Below, in pieces: positions 1 to 6,857 of a DNA stretch of 36,042 nt. A program made the position numbers and the translations under genes. The stretch covers positions 1-36,042 of the forward strand of contig JBCCTF010000013.1 of the NCBI GenBank assembly GCA_039198765.1, read 5' to 3'. Below the pieces are notes generated by a model. It did not search any database. It had not been told where the DNA came from and saw only the letters and a list, made by a program, of their open reading frames with translations. This stretch comes from Parvularcula sp039198765. GTDB lineage: Bacteria > Pseudomonadota > Alphaproteobacteria > Caulobacterales > Parvularculaceae. Numbering within the stretch: position 1 is the first letter of the stretch; each line of letters begins with the position of its first letter.

Positions 1-315
1 CCCGTTTTTTGGCAACCTGACGAGACTACGAACGTGCCGCCACTATTGGCGTGAGCTTGAAGGCCGCCCCCGATGGTGTTCCGCGAAAAGCATAGAGAAG
101 GCGTCGGCCCATGGTTTCCCATCTCGCCAACGCAAAAAAGGTGCATTCCGCTCAGCTCTATGCACGCTACGGCGCGAGCGCCACTGCTACCGCTCTGGAA
201 GCGACATTGGCCGAACCCGAACGCACACGGAGCGATCGAGAGCTTCGAGCAAAGCTCGAACCCGGAACAGGTCTCAAACAGTGAGCGAGAGCGAACGGTA
301 GACCCAAAAGAGGAA
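1..315. other. Gene-free left edge
   Basis: I see no convincing gene here. A 110-codon open frame starting at 73 runs straight through the tRNA-Tyr gene and has no family resemblance, so I discount it. The stretch holds a degenerate copy (141-172) of the palindromic element seen at 6768-6856, and a 7-bp perfect hairpin with an AAA loop at 244-260. That hairpin lies about 55 bases beyond the tRNA 3' end on the minus strand. It has no T-tract, so a terminator role is only possible. There is no duplicate of the tRNA 3' end that would suggest an integration site. Confidence 0.6.
141..172. repeat. Degenerate half of a GTAGGGTGCAT-type palindromic repeat
   Basis: The segment begins GTGCATTCCGC and ends TATGCACGCTACGG. 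The right arm of the palindromic element at 6768-6856 begins with the same GTGCATTCCGC and ends CATGCACCCTACGG. Only one arm is recognisable here, and no matching left arm lies within 100 bases, so this looks like a decayed copy. No function can be read from it. Confidence 0.5.
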
Positions 316-401
316 TGGTGGAGAGGGCTGGATTCGAACCAGCGTACGCATACGCGGGCAGATTTACAGTCTGCTGCCTTTAACCACTCGGCCACCTCTC
401 C
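316..401 (-). tRNA. tRNA-Tyr (GTA anticodon)
   Basis: On the minus strand the 5' acceptor arm GGAGAGG (401 down to 395) pairs with CCTCTCC (326 down to 320). The discriminator A is at 319 and an encoded CCA at 318-316. The anticodon GTA lies at 367-365, in the loop of a stem reading CAGACTGTAAATCTG, and the T-arm carries GGTTCGAATCC. The gene has a long variable arm, as expected of class II tRNA-Tyr. It is divergent from rlmB, 99 bases away; rlmB beside tRNA-Tyr is a familiar alphaproteobacterial arrangement. Confidence 0.97.
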
Positions 402-500
402 ATAGGCCGCCCGAGAGCGAGGCCGCGGGCTAGCGGAAAGTCAGGAGCGCTGCAACAGGTTCCTCTTCCTCTGAACGAGGATTTTCGGCAGGAGCGCGGG

Positions 501-1250
501 ATGCGGCGCTCGACCCCTCCTCCCCGTCCTCGCGATGATCAGCCTGTCTGGCTTTATGGCCGGCATGCGGTGCTGGCGGCGCTGATGAATCCGAAGCGGG
601 ATCTGCTCGAGATCATGTCGACGGAGAACGCGGCGGCTTGGCTGGCGGAGCGGCACAAGGTGCCGGGCCAGACCGAGATGCTGAAGCCCCATCAGATCGA
701 TAAGCGGGTGCCGGAGGGCGCTGTGCACCAGGGGCTGGCAGGGCGGTTCAGCCCCCTGCCCCGGGCGCGGCTGAAGGAGGTGTGCTCAGGCGATGATCCG
801 CGGCCGGTGGTCATTCTGGATCAGGTGACGGATCCGCAGAACATTGGCGCGATCATCCGTGTGGCGGCAGGGTTTCGGGCGCAGGCGCTGATTGTTCAGG
901 ACCGGCGGACGCCGCCGCTGGCCGGGGCGCTGGCGAAGGCTGCGGCGGGTACGCTGGAGAGCCTTCCGATCATCCGTGCGGTGAACATCAGCCGGTCGAT
1001 TGAGGCGCTTCAAGACATGGGCTTCACGGCCGCAGGCCTCGCCGGTGAAGCGGCAGAGCCACTGCCGGGCTTTCATGCGCAGGGGCCGATTGCCCTGGTG
1101 CTGGGTGCGGAGGGCAAAGGCCTTCGTGAGGGTGTGCGCGAGCATTGCGACCGGTTGGTCTCAATCCCATTGGCCAAAGAGGTCGAAAGCCTGAACGTCG
1201 CCACAGCCGCTGCCGTGGCGCTCTACGCGATCACGTCGAAGGCGTCTTAG
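501..1250 (+). CDS. rlmB: 23S rRNA (guanosine-2'-O-)-methyltransferase RlmB
   Basis: This 249-residue protein is a SPOUT-class (TrmH family) enzyme that 2'-O-methylates a guanosine in the 23S rRNA peptidyltransferase region (G2251 in E. coli). The N-terminal rRNA-recognition domain is visible at about residues 17-85 (VWLYGRHAVLAAL). The knotted SAM-binding domain carries motif 1 at 107-120 (D-x-V-T-D-P-Q-N-x-G-A-I-I-R), motif 2 at about 198-208 (ALVLGAEGKGLR) and motif 3 at 221-240 with S-I-P and E-S-L-N-V-A. The ATG has a GGAG ribosome site about 8 bases upstream. Length matches the family. The stop overlaps the convergent EF-hand gene's stop by four bases, so no terminator separates them. 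Confidence 0.96.
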   Translation: MRRSTPPPRPRDDQPVWLYGRHAVLAALMNPKRDLLEIMSTENAAAWLAERHKVPGQTEMLKPHQIDKRVPEGAVHQGLAGRFSPLPRARLKEVCSGDDPRPVVILDQVTDPQNIGAIIRVAAGFRAQALIVQDRRTPPLAGALAKAAAGTLESLPIIRAVNISRSIEALQDMGFTAAGLAGEAAEPLPGFHAQGPIALVLGAEGKGLREGVREHCDRLVSIPLAKEVESLNVATAAAVALYAITSKAS

Positions 1251-1780
1251 GAGGCAGGCAGGGCGGCGTTGAGTTCGCCTGCTGCGGCGCGGAGGTAGCG
1301 GACGAGCTCAGCCTCGCGAAGGACGCCGTCACCGTCGAGGTCGGCGGTGTAGAACGTCTCGAGCTGGGTTTCCTGCCAGAGGGCGGCGTCGAGACCTTCT
1401 TTGCCGAACGCGCGGACGTGGAAGTCACGGCGAGCGACGGCGCCAAGGGCGGTCTTCTCAGAATCGCCCATGCGGTTCGCGACATCTTCGGGAAGCGGGA
1501 GCGAGATCAGGGTCTGGCCGTCAATCTCAACAGCGCGGCGGAAGCGGGCGAGTTGTGCGGAAACAACGCGCTGTGAGGCGTACTCATCAGCGTCGATCAC
1601 GCCATCGCGATTCGAATCAACCCGCGCGAACGAGCGTGCCGCGTCGATCATCGCCTCGGTAAGCGGCAGGTCAGCGGCGGCCTGAACATCGGACACATCC
1701 GCATCGCCCGCATGGGCGGCTGCCGCCAGGAATGTGGCGGAAACTACGGTTTTCGTCGCAATTGCAATCAGCTTGTTCAT
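1247..1780 (-). CDS. Secreted EF-hand calcium-binding protein
   Basis: This 177-residue protein begins with a signal peptide (MNKLIAIATKTVVSATFLAA, probable cleavage after AHA near residue 24). Two canonical 12-residue EF-hand loops follow. Loop 1 is residues 55-66 (D-S-N-R-D-G-V-I-D-A-D-E) and loop 2 is 147-158 (D-L-D-G-D-G-V-L-R-E-A-E). Each has Asp at 1, 3 or 5, Gly at 6 and Glu at 12. It is therefore likely to bind calcium in the periplasm or outside the cell. What it regulates cannot be told. It is a single gene, convergent with rlmB, with a GCAGGAG ribosome site before the ATG. The loops are about 80 residues apart, so they may not form one paired EF-hand unit. Confidence 0.85.
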   Translation of the reverse strand: MNKLIAIATKTVVSATFLAAAAHAGDADVSDVQAAADLPLTEAMIDAARSFARVDSNRDGVIDADEYASQRVVSAQLARFRRAVEIDGQTLISLPLPEDVANRMGDSEKTALGAVARRDFHVRAFGKEGLDAALWQETQLETFYTADLDGDGVLREAELVRYLRAAAGELNAALPAS

Positions 1781-1911
1781 AACTCGGCTCCTGCAACCCC
1801 ACAGTGCAAAAGCCGTGCAACAGCGGGACCGCTTCCCGCATTATGCGAGAAGGGCCAGGAAGAGTCACGCCTGTGACTGTTAACGCGCTGATTTTATTAA
1901 AAGTGGAAGGC

Positions 1912-2334
1912 TCAGCCGACCAATTCGTCATCGTTAAAGAAGAACGCGATTTCTTCTTTCGCCGTCTCAGGAGCGTCCGATCCGTGGACAGAGTTGGCGT
2001 CGATGGACTCCGCGAACTCAGCGCGGATGGTGCCTGCGGCGGCTTCTTTCGGGTTGGTGGCGCCCATCACTTCGCGGTTCTTCGCGATGGCATCTTCACC
2101 TTCCAGAACCTGCACAACGACGGGGCCGGAAGCCATGAAGCTGACGAGATCGCCGAAGAAGGGGCGCTCTTTGTGGACGGCGTAGAACTCGCCAGCGCGC
2201 TCTGCCGAGAGGCGGATGCGCTTTTGCGCGACGATGCGGAGGCCCGCATCTTCGAACTTGGTGATGATCTTGCCCGTGATGTTGCGCGCGGTGGCATCGG
2301 GTTTGATGATGGAAAGCGTACGTTCGGTGGCCAT
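1912..2334 (-). CDS. ndk: Nucleoside diphosphate kinase
   Basis: Ndk transfers the gamma-phosphate of ATP to nucleoside diphosphates through a phosphohistidine, balancing cellular NTP pools. The 140-residue product has the expected family length. The catalytic motif N-x-x-H-G-S-D lies at 114-120, making His117 the phosphorylated residue, and the ATP-contacting Lys11 is in TLSIIKPDA. I chose the ATG at 2334 because the product then starts MATERTLSIIKPD like other Ndk proteins and a GAGGG ribosome site sits just upstream. An in-frame upstream extension to 2373 adds 13 residues with no family similarity. The gene is transcribed alone and is divergent from the DUF4870 gene, with the promoters of both between 2335 and 2417. 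Confidence 0.97.
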   Translation of the reverse strand: MATERTLSIIKPDATARNITGKIITKFEDAGLRIVAQKRIRLSAERAGEFYAVHKERPFFGDLVSFMASGPVVVQVLEGEDAIAKNREVMGATNPKEAAAGTIRAEFAESIDANSVHGSDAPETAKEEIAFFFNDDELVG

Positions 2335-2417
2335 GATAGTGCCCTCTTGGTTGTTCTGAATTGGGGCGGCCATTACATGCGGTCTTCAAGGGCGGCAACA
2401 GGGCAGAGGGCATAAGC

Positions 2418-2792
2418 ATGAACGACGACGAACGTTGGCAGGGTATCGCGATCTATGGCCTGTATTTGGTGGCCCTGTTCACCGGTGTGCCCTTCCTTCT
2501 CGGTGTTCTGCTCGCGTACCTGTTCAAGGGGAACGCTGATCCAGCGATCCGGACGCACTTTGAGCACCAGATCTCGATCTTTTGGCGAATATTCCTGGGC
2601 GGTATCCTCGCGTGGACACTGATCGTTGTGGGTGCACCGCTGACTGTGATCCTCATCGGTATCCCGATGATCCTGACTGGCGTCGCGATCCTGCTCTACA
2701 GCTTTATCTACGTGCTGGTCCGGTGCCTTCGCGGCATCGGGCGCCTCAATCAGTATGAGGCGTACGACGATCCCTACAGCTGGGCGCCGTAA
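2418..2792 (+). CDS. DUF4870-family small membrane protein
   Basis: This 124-residue protein has a short cytoplasmic start (MNDDERWQGIA) followed by three hydrophobic segments at roughly 12-34, 56-76 and 78-102. A charged linker FKGNADPAIRTHFEHQ separates the first from the second. The pattern of a first helix, an H-F-x-x-Q-x-x-x-F-W loop and paired helices fits the DUF4870/TIC20-like family of uncharacterised inner-membrane proteins. I start it at the ATG at 2418, behind CAGAGGG. The 19 extra residues available upstream would overlap the ndk promoter region and look non-coding. It converges with the next gene, with three bases between stop codons. No function is known. Confidence 0.75.
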   Translation: MNDDERWQGIAIYGLYLVALFTGVPFLLGVLLAYLFKGNADPAIRTHFEHQISIFWRIFLGGILAWTLIVVGAPLTVILIGIPMILTGVAILLYSFIYVLVRCLRGIGRLNQYEAYDDPYSWAP

Positions 2793-2795
2793 GCC

Positions 2796-3143
2796 TCACG
2801 CCATGAAGTGGCGGATAATCACCGTCATGGAGAGGAAGATCCAGAGCGTGTTGAACAGGATCAGCGTAGGCAGAAGCTTGCGCATCGATGCCCAGATCAG
2901 CGCGACGGATGTTCCGAGCGTCAGGACGTGGAGCCACCAGACCTCCACCCCGAAGACAAGGCCGGGGACAATCACCGCGGCCTTCGTGCCCCAGGCGAGC
3001 CCCTCCACGATGTTGTACCCCGTCCAGTAATCGCTGCGGAACCACATCGTCAGACAGCTGATGATGTTGCGCCACCCCACGACGGAGTAAACGACAATTG
3101 TGATGATAAGCCCGAGGACGGCCGCGATCAGATAAGCATTCAT
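2796..3143 (-). CDS. Small hypothetical membrane protein
   Basis: I do not recognise this 115-residue protein. It has an N-terminal membrane segment (about residues 3-22), a Trp-rich loop (WRNIISCLTMWFRSDYWTG) and two further membrane segments at about 52-85 and 92-112. It ends HFMA. It lies 53 bases downstream of the DUF418 gene on the same strand and may be co-transcribed with it. The ATG is preceded directly by a perfect GC hairpin (3144-3162), and no clear ribosome site is visible, so expression may be weak or structure-controlled. The start is supported mainly by the membrane helix beginning right after it. Confidence 0.6.
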   Translation of the reverse strand: MNAYLIAAVLGLIITIVVYSVVGWRNIISCLTMWFRSDYWTGYNIVEGLAWGTKAAVIVPGLVFGVEVWWLHVLTLGTSVALIWASMRKLLPTLILFNTLWIFLSMTVIIRHFMA

Positions 3144-3162
3144 CGCGCGCCAGTAGCGCGCG
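3144..3162 (-). promoter_or_regulatory. GC hairpin abutting a start codon
   Basis: CGCGCGC (3144-3150), loop CAGTA, GCGCGCG (3156-3162) forms a perfect 7-bp stem ending one base before the ATG at 3143. It occupies the place where a ribosome site would lie. It may limit translation of the downstream membrane protein, or it may simply be an intercistronic hairpin after the DUF418 gene. It has no T-tract, so it is not an obvious terminator. Confidence 0.4.
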
Positions 3163-3196
3163 AAGCCCCGCTGCTAAAGCTGGCACAGTGTAGCGG

Positions 3197-4408
3197 TTAA
3201 CGCAGCAGCGGCTGCGCCCGTCCGTAGACCAGACTGCGCCACAGCCACTCCAGCGGCCCAAAGCGGAAGAAGCGGAGCCACAGGGGCGACCAGATCAGCA
3301 TACCGATGAATGTCGCAACGACGACACCCATCAGAAAGACCAAGCTAACCTCACCGAAAAGCCCGCCGCCGTGGCCTACCGCGAGCGTTGTGCCGATCAG
3401 GGTGCAGGTGATGTAATTGGTAAACGCCATCCTCCCCACCGCAGCGACTGGGCCAAACTTAAGACCCATACTGACAATCGCTGATATCAAACAGCCGTAA
3501 CCTAAGGCGCCAAGGTAGCCGTCCAGCGACGCCTTCCACGCGTTCAGGCTATAGACGTCGAAACTGTAATTGCTGGCCTTCAGCTCCTGGATTTGGATCC
3601 AGTCCAAAACCCACGCGCCCGCCAGCGCCGCAAGACCCAGCGGGAAAGTCAACGCGATTGGCCACACGCCGCGATACAGGCCCGAGCGGAAGAGCGCCAT
3701 GCCAAGAACCATCAGACCCAAGGTGGTCATCAAGCCGCCGCCAATGATCACGAAGAAGCCGATATAGCCGATTGCGCCTTCGATGCGCGCCTCGAACTGC
3801 CCCATGATGCTGCCCTGCTGGCTGGCCACCTCACTCGCTATCTCTTCAGGACCCGGCGCCCAGAAGAGCGGCTCAAGCTCAGCTCTCAGTTCGTCATTGT
3901 AGACAGGACCCGCAGCAAAGAAGGCCATCCACACTGTGCCCAGAAGCAGAATGATCAGCCCAAAGATATAAAGCTTTGTCGTCCCCATACGGACAAATAG
4001 GATCGCCAGAAAACCCGCCAAACCGTACGAGAACAGAATATCCCCAGTCCACAATCCGAGAAGATGGATCGCGCCAAAGATCAGCAGCCAGAACGTTCGT
4101 CTGAAGAGGACACCGCGCCCTTCCCCGCGCGCCTCCAGCCGCTGCCAGATCATCAAGAGGCCCGCACCGTAGAGAGCGGTGAATGTCGTCCGCCATTTGT
4201 CGTCGACGACGAACTTCTGTATCGTTGCAATGTGCTGATCGAGGTCCGTCGCCCACAGGGAGCTGTTCGCGTAGAAGGCGAACGGCATGACCATCGCTTT
4301 GATGTTGACGATGAAAATCGCCATCACCGCGAAGCCCCGCAGAATATCGAGATAATCAATCCGATCGCCGACGGCGACCGGCCCTGCAGCCGGTACAGAC
4401 TCAGACAT
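3197..4408 (-). CDS. DUF418-family inner-membrane protein (YeiB-like)
   Basis: This protein of about 403 residues has many membrane helices. The N-terminal block RIDYLDILRGFAVMAIFIVN is the acyltransferase-3-like start seen in DUF418/YeiB proteins. The C-terminal hallmark is FGPLEWLWRSLVYGRAQPL, which closes DUF418 domains; the nearby FTNYITCTLIGT block is also typical. Members are uncharacterised, and a role in moving or modifying small envelope molecules has been guessed but not shown. I use the ATG at 4408, with GAGGGCGAG upstream. A TTG two codons earlier is an alternative. The gene is followed on the same strand by the 115-residue membrane protein. Confidence 0.85.
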   Translation of the reverse strand: MSESVPAAGPVAVGDRIDYLDILRGFAVMAIFIVNIKAMVMPFAFYANSSLWATDLDQHIATIQKFVVDDKWRTTFTALYGAGLLMIWQRLEARGEGRGVLFRRTFWLLIFGAIHLLGLWTGDILFSYGLAGFLAILFVRMGTTKLYIFGLIILLLGTVWMAFFAAGPVYNDELRAELEPLFWAPGPEEIASEVASQQGSIMGQFEARIEGAIGYIGFFVIIGGGLMTTLGLMVLGMALFRSGLYRGVWPIALTFPLGLAALAGAWVLDWIQIQELKASNYSFDVYSLNAWKASLDGYLGALGYGCLISAIVSMGLKFGPVAAVGRMAFTNYITCTLIGTTLAVGHGGGLFGEVSLVFLMGVVVATFIGMLIWSPLWLRFFRFGPLEWLWRSLVYGRAQPLLR

Positions 4409-4484
4409 ACGCAAACTCGCCCTCTTCCCTCATCCCACCATGGGCTGTGGTACGATAACGCTCAAGGGTGAAAGACAGCGACGC

Positions 4485-4907
4485 TCAGGCGTCGGGCCAG
4501 AGAACCTCGGGGTTTTTCATCGTCTTGATCTCGAGAACGTTGCCGTTCGGGTCGGAGATGAAGAATGTCTCCTGCTCGTACTTGTCGCCTTGGAACCGGC
4601 GGTACGGCGGGTCGATATACTCAAGACCGGCGTCGGCAATCCGCTGTTTCAGTGCTTGAAAGTCGCCTTCATCGAGGTGCACGCCGAAGTGTGGGACCAG
4701 GACATTGCCCATATCCACGTCGTGGCGGACATTCGGCAGCGCTTCCTCACTCTGGTGCAAGGTCAGCTCGTTGCCCCAGAAATTGACGTCTTGCCAGCGG
4801 CCTTCCTCGCTATTCCCAAGCGTGCAGCCGAAGACATCGGTGTAGAATTTGACAGTTTGGGCCAGGTCCCCTGCTGGGATCGCCAAGTGCACAATTGCGG
4901 ACATCAC
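4485..4907 (-). CDS. VOC-superfamily (glyoxalase/dioxygenase-fold) protein
   Basis: This 140-residue protein has a single vicinal-oxygen-chelate module. It starts AIVHLAIPAGDLAQTVKFYTD and ends FFISDPNGNVLEIK, the two most typical VOC strands. Candidate metal ligands are His7, His73 or His77 and Glu126, which is consistent with an active metal site in a dimer. The group includes glyoxalases, dioxygenases and resistance proteins, and sequence alone does not choose between them. It sits alone between the DUF418 gene and a VPLPA-CTERM gene. The upstream gene's terminator (4967-4996) suggests it has its own promoter. Confidence 0.85.
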   Translation of the reverse strand: MMSAIVHLAIPAGDLAQTVKFYTDVFGCTLGNSEEGRWQDVNFWGNELTLHQSEEALPNVRHDVDMGNVLVPHFGVHLDEGDFQALKQRIADAGLEYIDPPYRRFQGDKYEQETFFISDPNGNVLEIKTMKNPEVLWPDA

Positions 4908-4966
4908 GCGCCCTCCCTCTTTTCGCTCGCTGTACGAGAATCAGGAACCTGCGACAAGCTGGCTTA

Positions 4967-4996
4967 AAGGGCGGTCAACGCGTGTCGACCGCCCTT
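4967..4996 (-). terminator. Terminator of the VPLPA-CTERM gene at 5014
   Basis: AAGGGCGGTC (4967-4976) pairs perfectly with GACCGCCCTT (4987-4996) around a 10-base loop, 17 bases past the stop codon at 5014. On the minus strand only a short T-run follows the stem, so it is intrinsic-like rather than textbook. Confidence 0.7.
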
Positions 4997-5013
4997 CAAA
5001 AGTGAGACGCTGC

Positions 5014-5712
5014 TTACGCTTTGCGGCGACGCGTCAGGCCGAGGCCACCAAGGCCGGAGAGCAGGAGCAGGCCTGCGCCCGGAACCGGAACTTGGCTGAC
5101 CGTGATCGAGCCGACGGTGAAACCACCATCCAGCGGGCCCGTGGCGACGATGCGGAACACCGTGCCGGAGAGGCTGGCGAACGGCATGTCATCCATCGCC
5201 GCGAAGCTGCCTTCCAGGCTGCCGTCGATGAACAGATCGAACGTGCCGCAAGGACCTTCCGAACCCGGGTTCGAGCAGTCGCGGTCAGCACCAGCGTTGA
5301 AGTCGATCGCTTCCAGGAAGACCGGAACGTTGAAGTCGAACTCCAGCTCTTCGGCGGACGACAACTGGACCTGGTCATCCGAGGAGCCCTCGCCCGTCGT
5401 CAGAACCGCAAGGCCCGAGTTCGTCGGCGCAAGGTCCTGCACCAGAGACGTGAAGCCGCCAGCGTTCAGCGCGACCACGTTCAGGTTCACACCGCTCTTG
5501 GCGTAGTCAAAACCCGTCGAGTCATCGACCGTACACAGATCAGCGCCGGAGATGTTGATCGCGTTACACTGACCGCCGGTGGTGAAGTTCCCAGCGACAG
5601 GCGTGTCCGCCCCCGGATTTTGGAAAACGATTGTCACCGTCGAAGCCTGCGCAGCGCTGGCCCCGGCAACCATACCCACGGCCGCAACGGCCGCCATCAG
5701 ATGCTTGTTCAT
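5014..5712 (-). CDS. VPLPA-CTERM sorting-domain secreted protein
   Basis: This 232-residue exported protein has a signal peptide (MNKHLMAAVAAVGMVAGASA, cleavage near AQA-S at 23/24), an acidic beta-rich middle and a C-terminal sorting tail from residue 208. The tail is VPVPG, a hydrophobic helix AGLLLLSGLGGLGLT, then RRRKA. It is the alphaproteobacterial VPLPA version of PEP-CTERM, normally recognised by an exosortase during export. Four cysteines (QCNAI, LCTV, DCSN, PCGT) may form disulfides. I prefer the ATG at 5712 over one seven codons earlier because a GGGGG ribosome site sits upstream and the signal peptide then has normal length. The function is unknown. Confidence 0.88.
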   Translation of the reverse strand: MNKHLMAAVAAVGMVAGASAAQASTVTIVFQNPGADTPVAGNFTTGGQCNAINISGADLCTVDDSTGFDYAKSGVNLNVVALNAGGFTSLVQDLAPTNSGLAVLTTGEGSSDDQVQLSSAEELEFDFNVPVFLEAIDFNAGADRDCSNPGSEGPCGTFDLFIDGSLEGSFAAMDDMPFASLSGTVFRIVATGPLDGGFTVGSITVSQVPVPGAGLLLLSGLGGLGLTRRRKA

Positions 5713-5759
5713 GAAAACCCCCAAGTTAAGCATTCCTGGGAGAGACTAACATGTTTACA

Positions 5760-5771
5760 TTATCGCGATAA
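5760..5771. promoter_or_regulatory. Perfect 12-bp palindrome TTATCGCGATAA upstream of a CTERM gene
   Basis: TTATCGCGATAA is its own reverse complement and lies 48 bases before the start codon at 5712, in an AT-rich region next to a second palindrome (AACATGTT, 5748-5755). Its position and symmetry fit a dimeric regulator site. The regulator cannot be named. Confidence 0.45.
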
Positions 5772-5826
5772 ATAGAAAGGGTTTGTTAGGTTAATAGAAG
5801 TCGACCTGTTTCAGAATAGAACAAGT

Positions 5827-5859
5827 TGTGTGGATGATTGCAATGCTATCATCCACACA
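5827..5859 (-). terminator. Hairpin terminator of the PA14-like CTERM gene
   Basis: TGTGTGGATGAT (5827-5838) and ATCATCCACACA (5848-5859) form a perfect 12-bp stem with a 9-base loop, 16 bases past the stop at 5876. Only a weak T-rich tail follows on the minus strand. It separates this gene from the AT-rich promoter region of the gene at 5712. Confidence 0.65.
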
Positions 5860-5875
5860 CGCAGACAACCATTGG

Positions 5876-6547
5876 CTAAGCGTCATTCGAACCAGTTAGC
5901 TTAAGCCTACGGGCGCTAACAACCGTCAAGAGACCAAACGGCAGCAAGAGTGCGGCAGCGGGGATGGGCACCTCACCAGGGTCCGGGATTGGATCCTCAC
6001 CCGCTTCGACGATCGCGCCGTTGGAGGTGAACTCGATCCCGATATCACCGCGGCGCTCAAAGAAAACGATCGCAAAGCTGTAAAGGCCCGCTCGCTGAGA
6101 AAACGTACCGGTCGTCGTCCCCCACGTGCGAACGCCATCAAACTGCCCAACAATTTGGCGATCGACGATAAGGCGAAAACCGTCGTCCGATGAAACAGAC
6201 CACTGCTCGAAGTCGTCCTCGAGCCTTATCATCCCAGAAAAAATGTACGCAGTGTTCTGAAGATCGAAGAAGTTGTTACCCGTTAGGGTCGGAGTATCCG
6301 GGCCAATGAAGTTAGCGAGGGTCGATGAAGCGGAACGCAGGGAGTTAATACCGCCGCGAGGGTAATCCAGCGCGGACACCTCCCAAGTTGCCAGAAGAGG
6401 CGTCGTGTTGACCACCTGAAAGGCTTCGGTGAGGTTGTTGATACGAAATCCAGGGGATTTCCAAACCTGTCCTACGACATCTTGAAGGACAGCGGCATGG
6501 GCGTTAGCGCCCAGCGCGAAGAAGGCGACTGCAAGAGCTCTGAACAC
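5876..6547 (-). CDS. VPLPA-CTERM secreted protein with a PA14-like domain
   Basis: This 223-residue exported protein runs as follows. A signal peptide MFRALAVAFFALGANAHA comes first. A beta-rich domain at about 100-175 contains SSDDGFRLIVDRQIVGQFDG and AGLYSFAIVFFE, the pattern of PA14-type carbohydrate-binding domains. A linker EDPIPDPGE leads to the sorting tail from residue 193 (VPIPAAALLLPFGLLTVVSA, then RRLK). I start it at GTG 6547, with AGAGGA nine bases upstream; a longer frame to an ATG at 6628 would put 27 polar residues ahead of the signal peptide. The role is probably surface or matrix binding, but only the architecture supports this. Confidence 0.82.
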   Translation of the reverse strand: MFRALAVAFFALGANAHAAVLQDVVGQVWKSPGFRINNLTEAFQVVNTTPLLATWEVSALDYPRGGINSLRSASSTLANFIGPDTPTLTGNNFFDLQNTAYIFSGMIRLEDDFEQWSVSSDDGFRLIVDRQIVGQFDGVRTWGTTTGTFSQRAGLYSFAIVFFERRGDIGIEFTSNGAIVEAGEDPIPDPGEVPIPAAALLLPFGLLTVVSARRLKLTGSNDA

Positions 6548-6857
6548 GGATTGATTTCCTCTCGTTACCGGAGAGGGACATGGTAAACGCCTGTTTGGTC
6601 TACAAGACCCCGGGAAGAGACAATGCATACCTGGTGCGCCAGAGACGGTGCACCGACAGACGAGGCATAGGCTGTCGTGAGATAATGGCGACTAAGACTC
6701 TCGTCATGGTACCGATGGAAACGCGACAACCATTTCGAGATGCCACCCGAAGGATGGTCACCGCGAGAACCGTAGGGTGCATGAAGCGAAGCGCAATCCA
6801 CCACAGCCCCGAAACCAACGGTGCATTCCGCCAAAGGCTTCATGCACCCTACGGTTG
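6548..6857. other. Gene-free stretch with palindromic element
   Basis: No credible gene is visible; the short open frames here have no family signal. The left part carries the GTG start and ribosome site of the gene at 6547. The right part is mostly the 89-bp inverted-repeat element at 6768-6856. Base composition is lower in GC than in the flanking conserved genes. Confidence 0.6.
6768..6856. repeat. 89-bp palindromic intergenic element
   Basis: The ends form a perfect 20-bp inverted repeat: AACCGTAGGGTGCATGAAGC at 6768-6787 and its complement at 6837-6856. Between them lies a 49-base centre containing CAATCCACCACAGCCCCGAA. GTAGGGTGCAT-type repeats are dispersed in many bacterial genomes. 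Its right edge is one base from the stop codon of the gene at 6858, so its transcript would form a long hairpin just after that gene and may act as a terminator or RNA-stability element. A degenerate half copy is at 141-172. Confidence 0.8.

Noticed and set aside
316..401. tRNA-Tyr as an integration site for a mobile element
   Set aside because: No integrase gene and no repeat of the tRNA 3' end is present in the window.
73..405. 110-codon plus-strand frame at the left edge
   Set aside because: It crosses the tRNA-Tyr gene and has no family similarity or ribosome site.
1863..1878. AGTCAC / GTGACT 6-bp hairpin downstream of ndk
   Set aside because: Short stem and no T-tract on the minus strand; too weak to call as a terminator.
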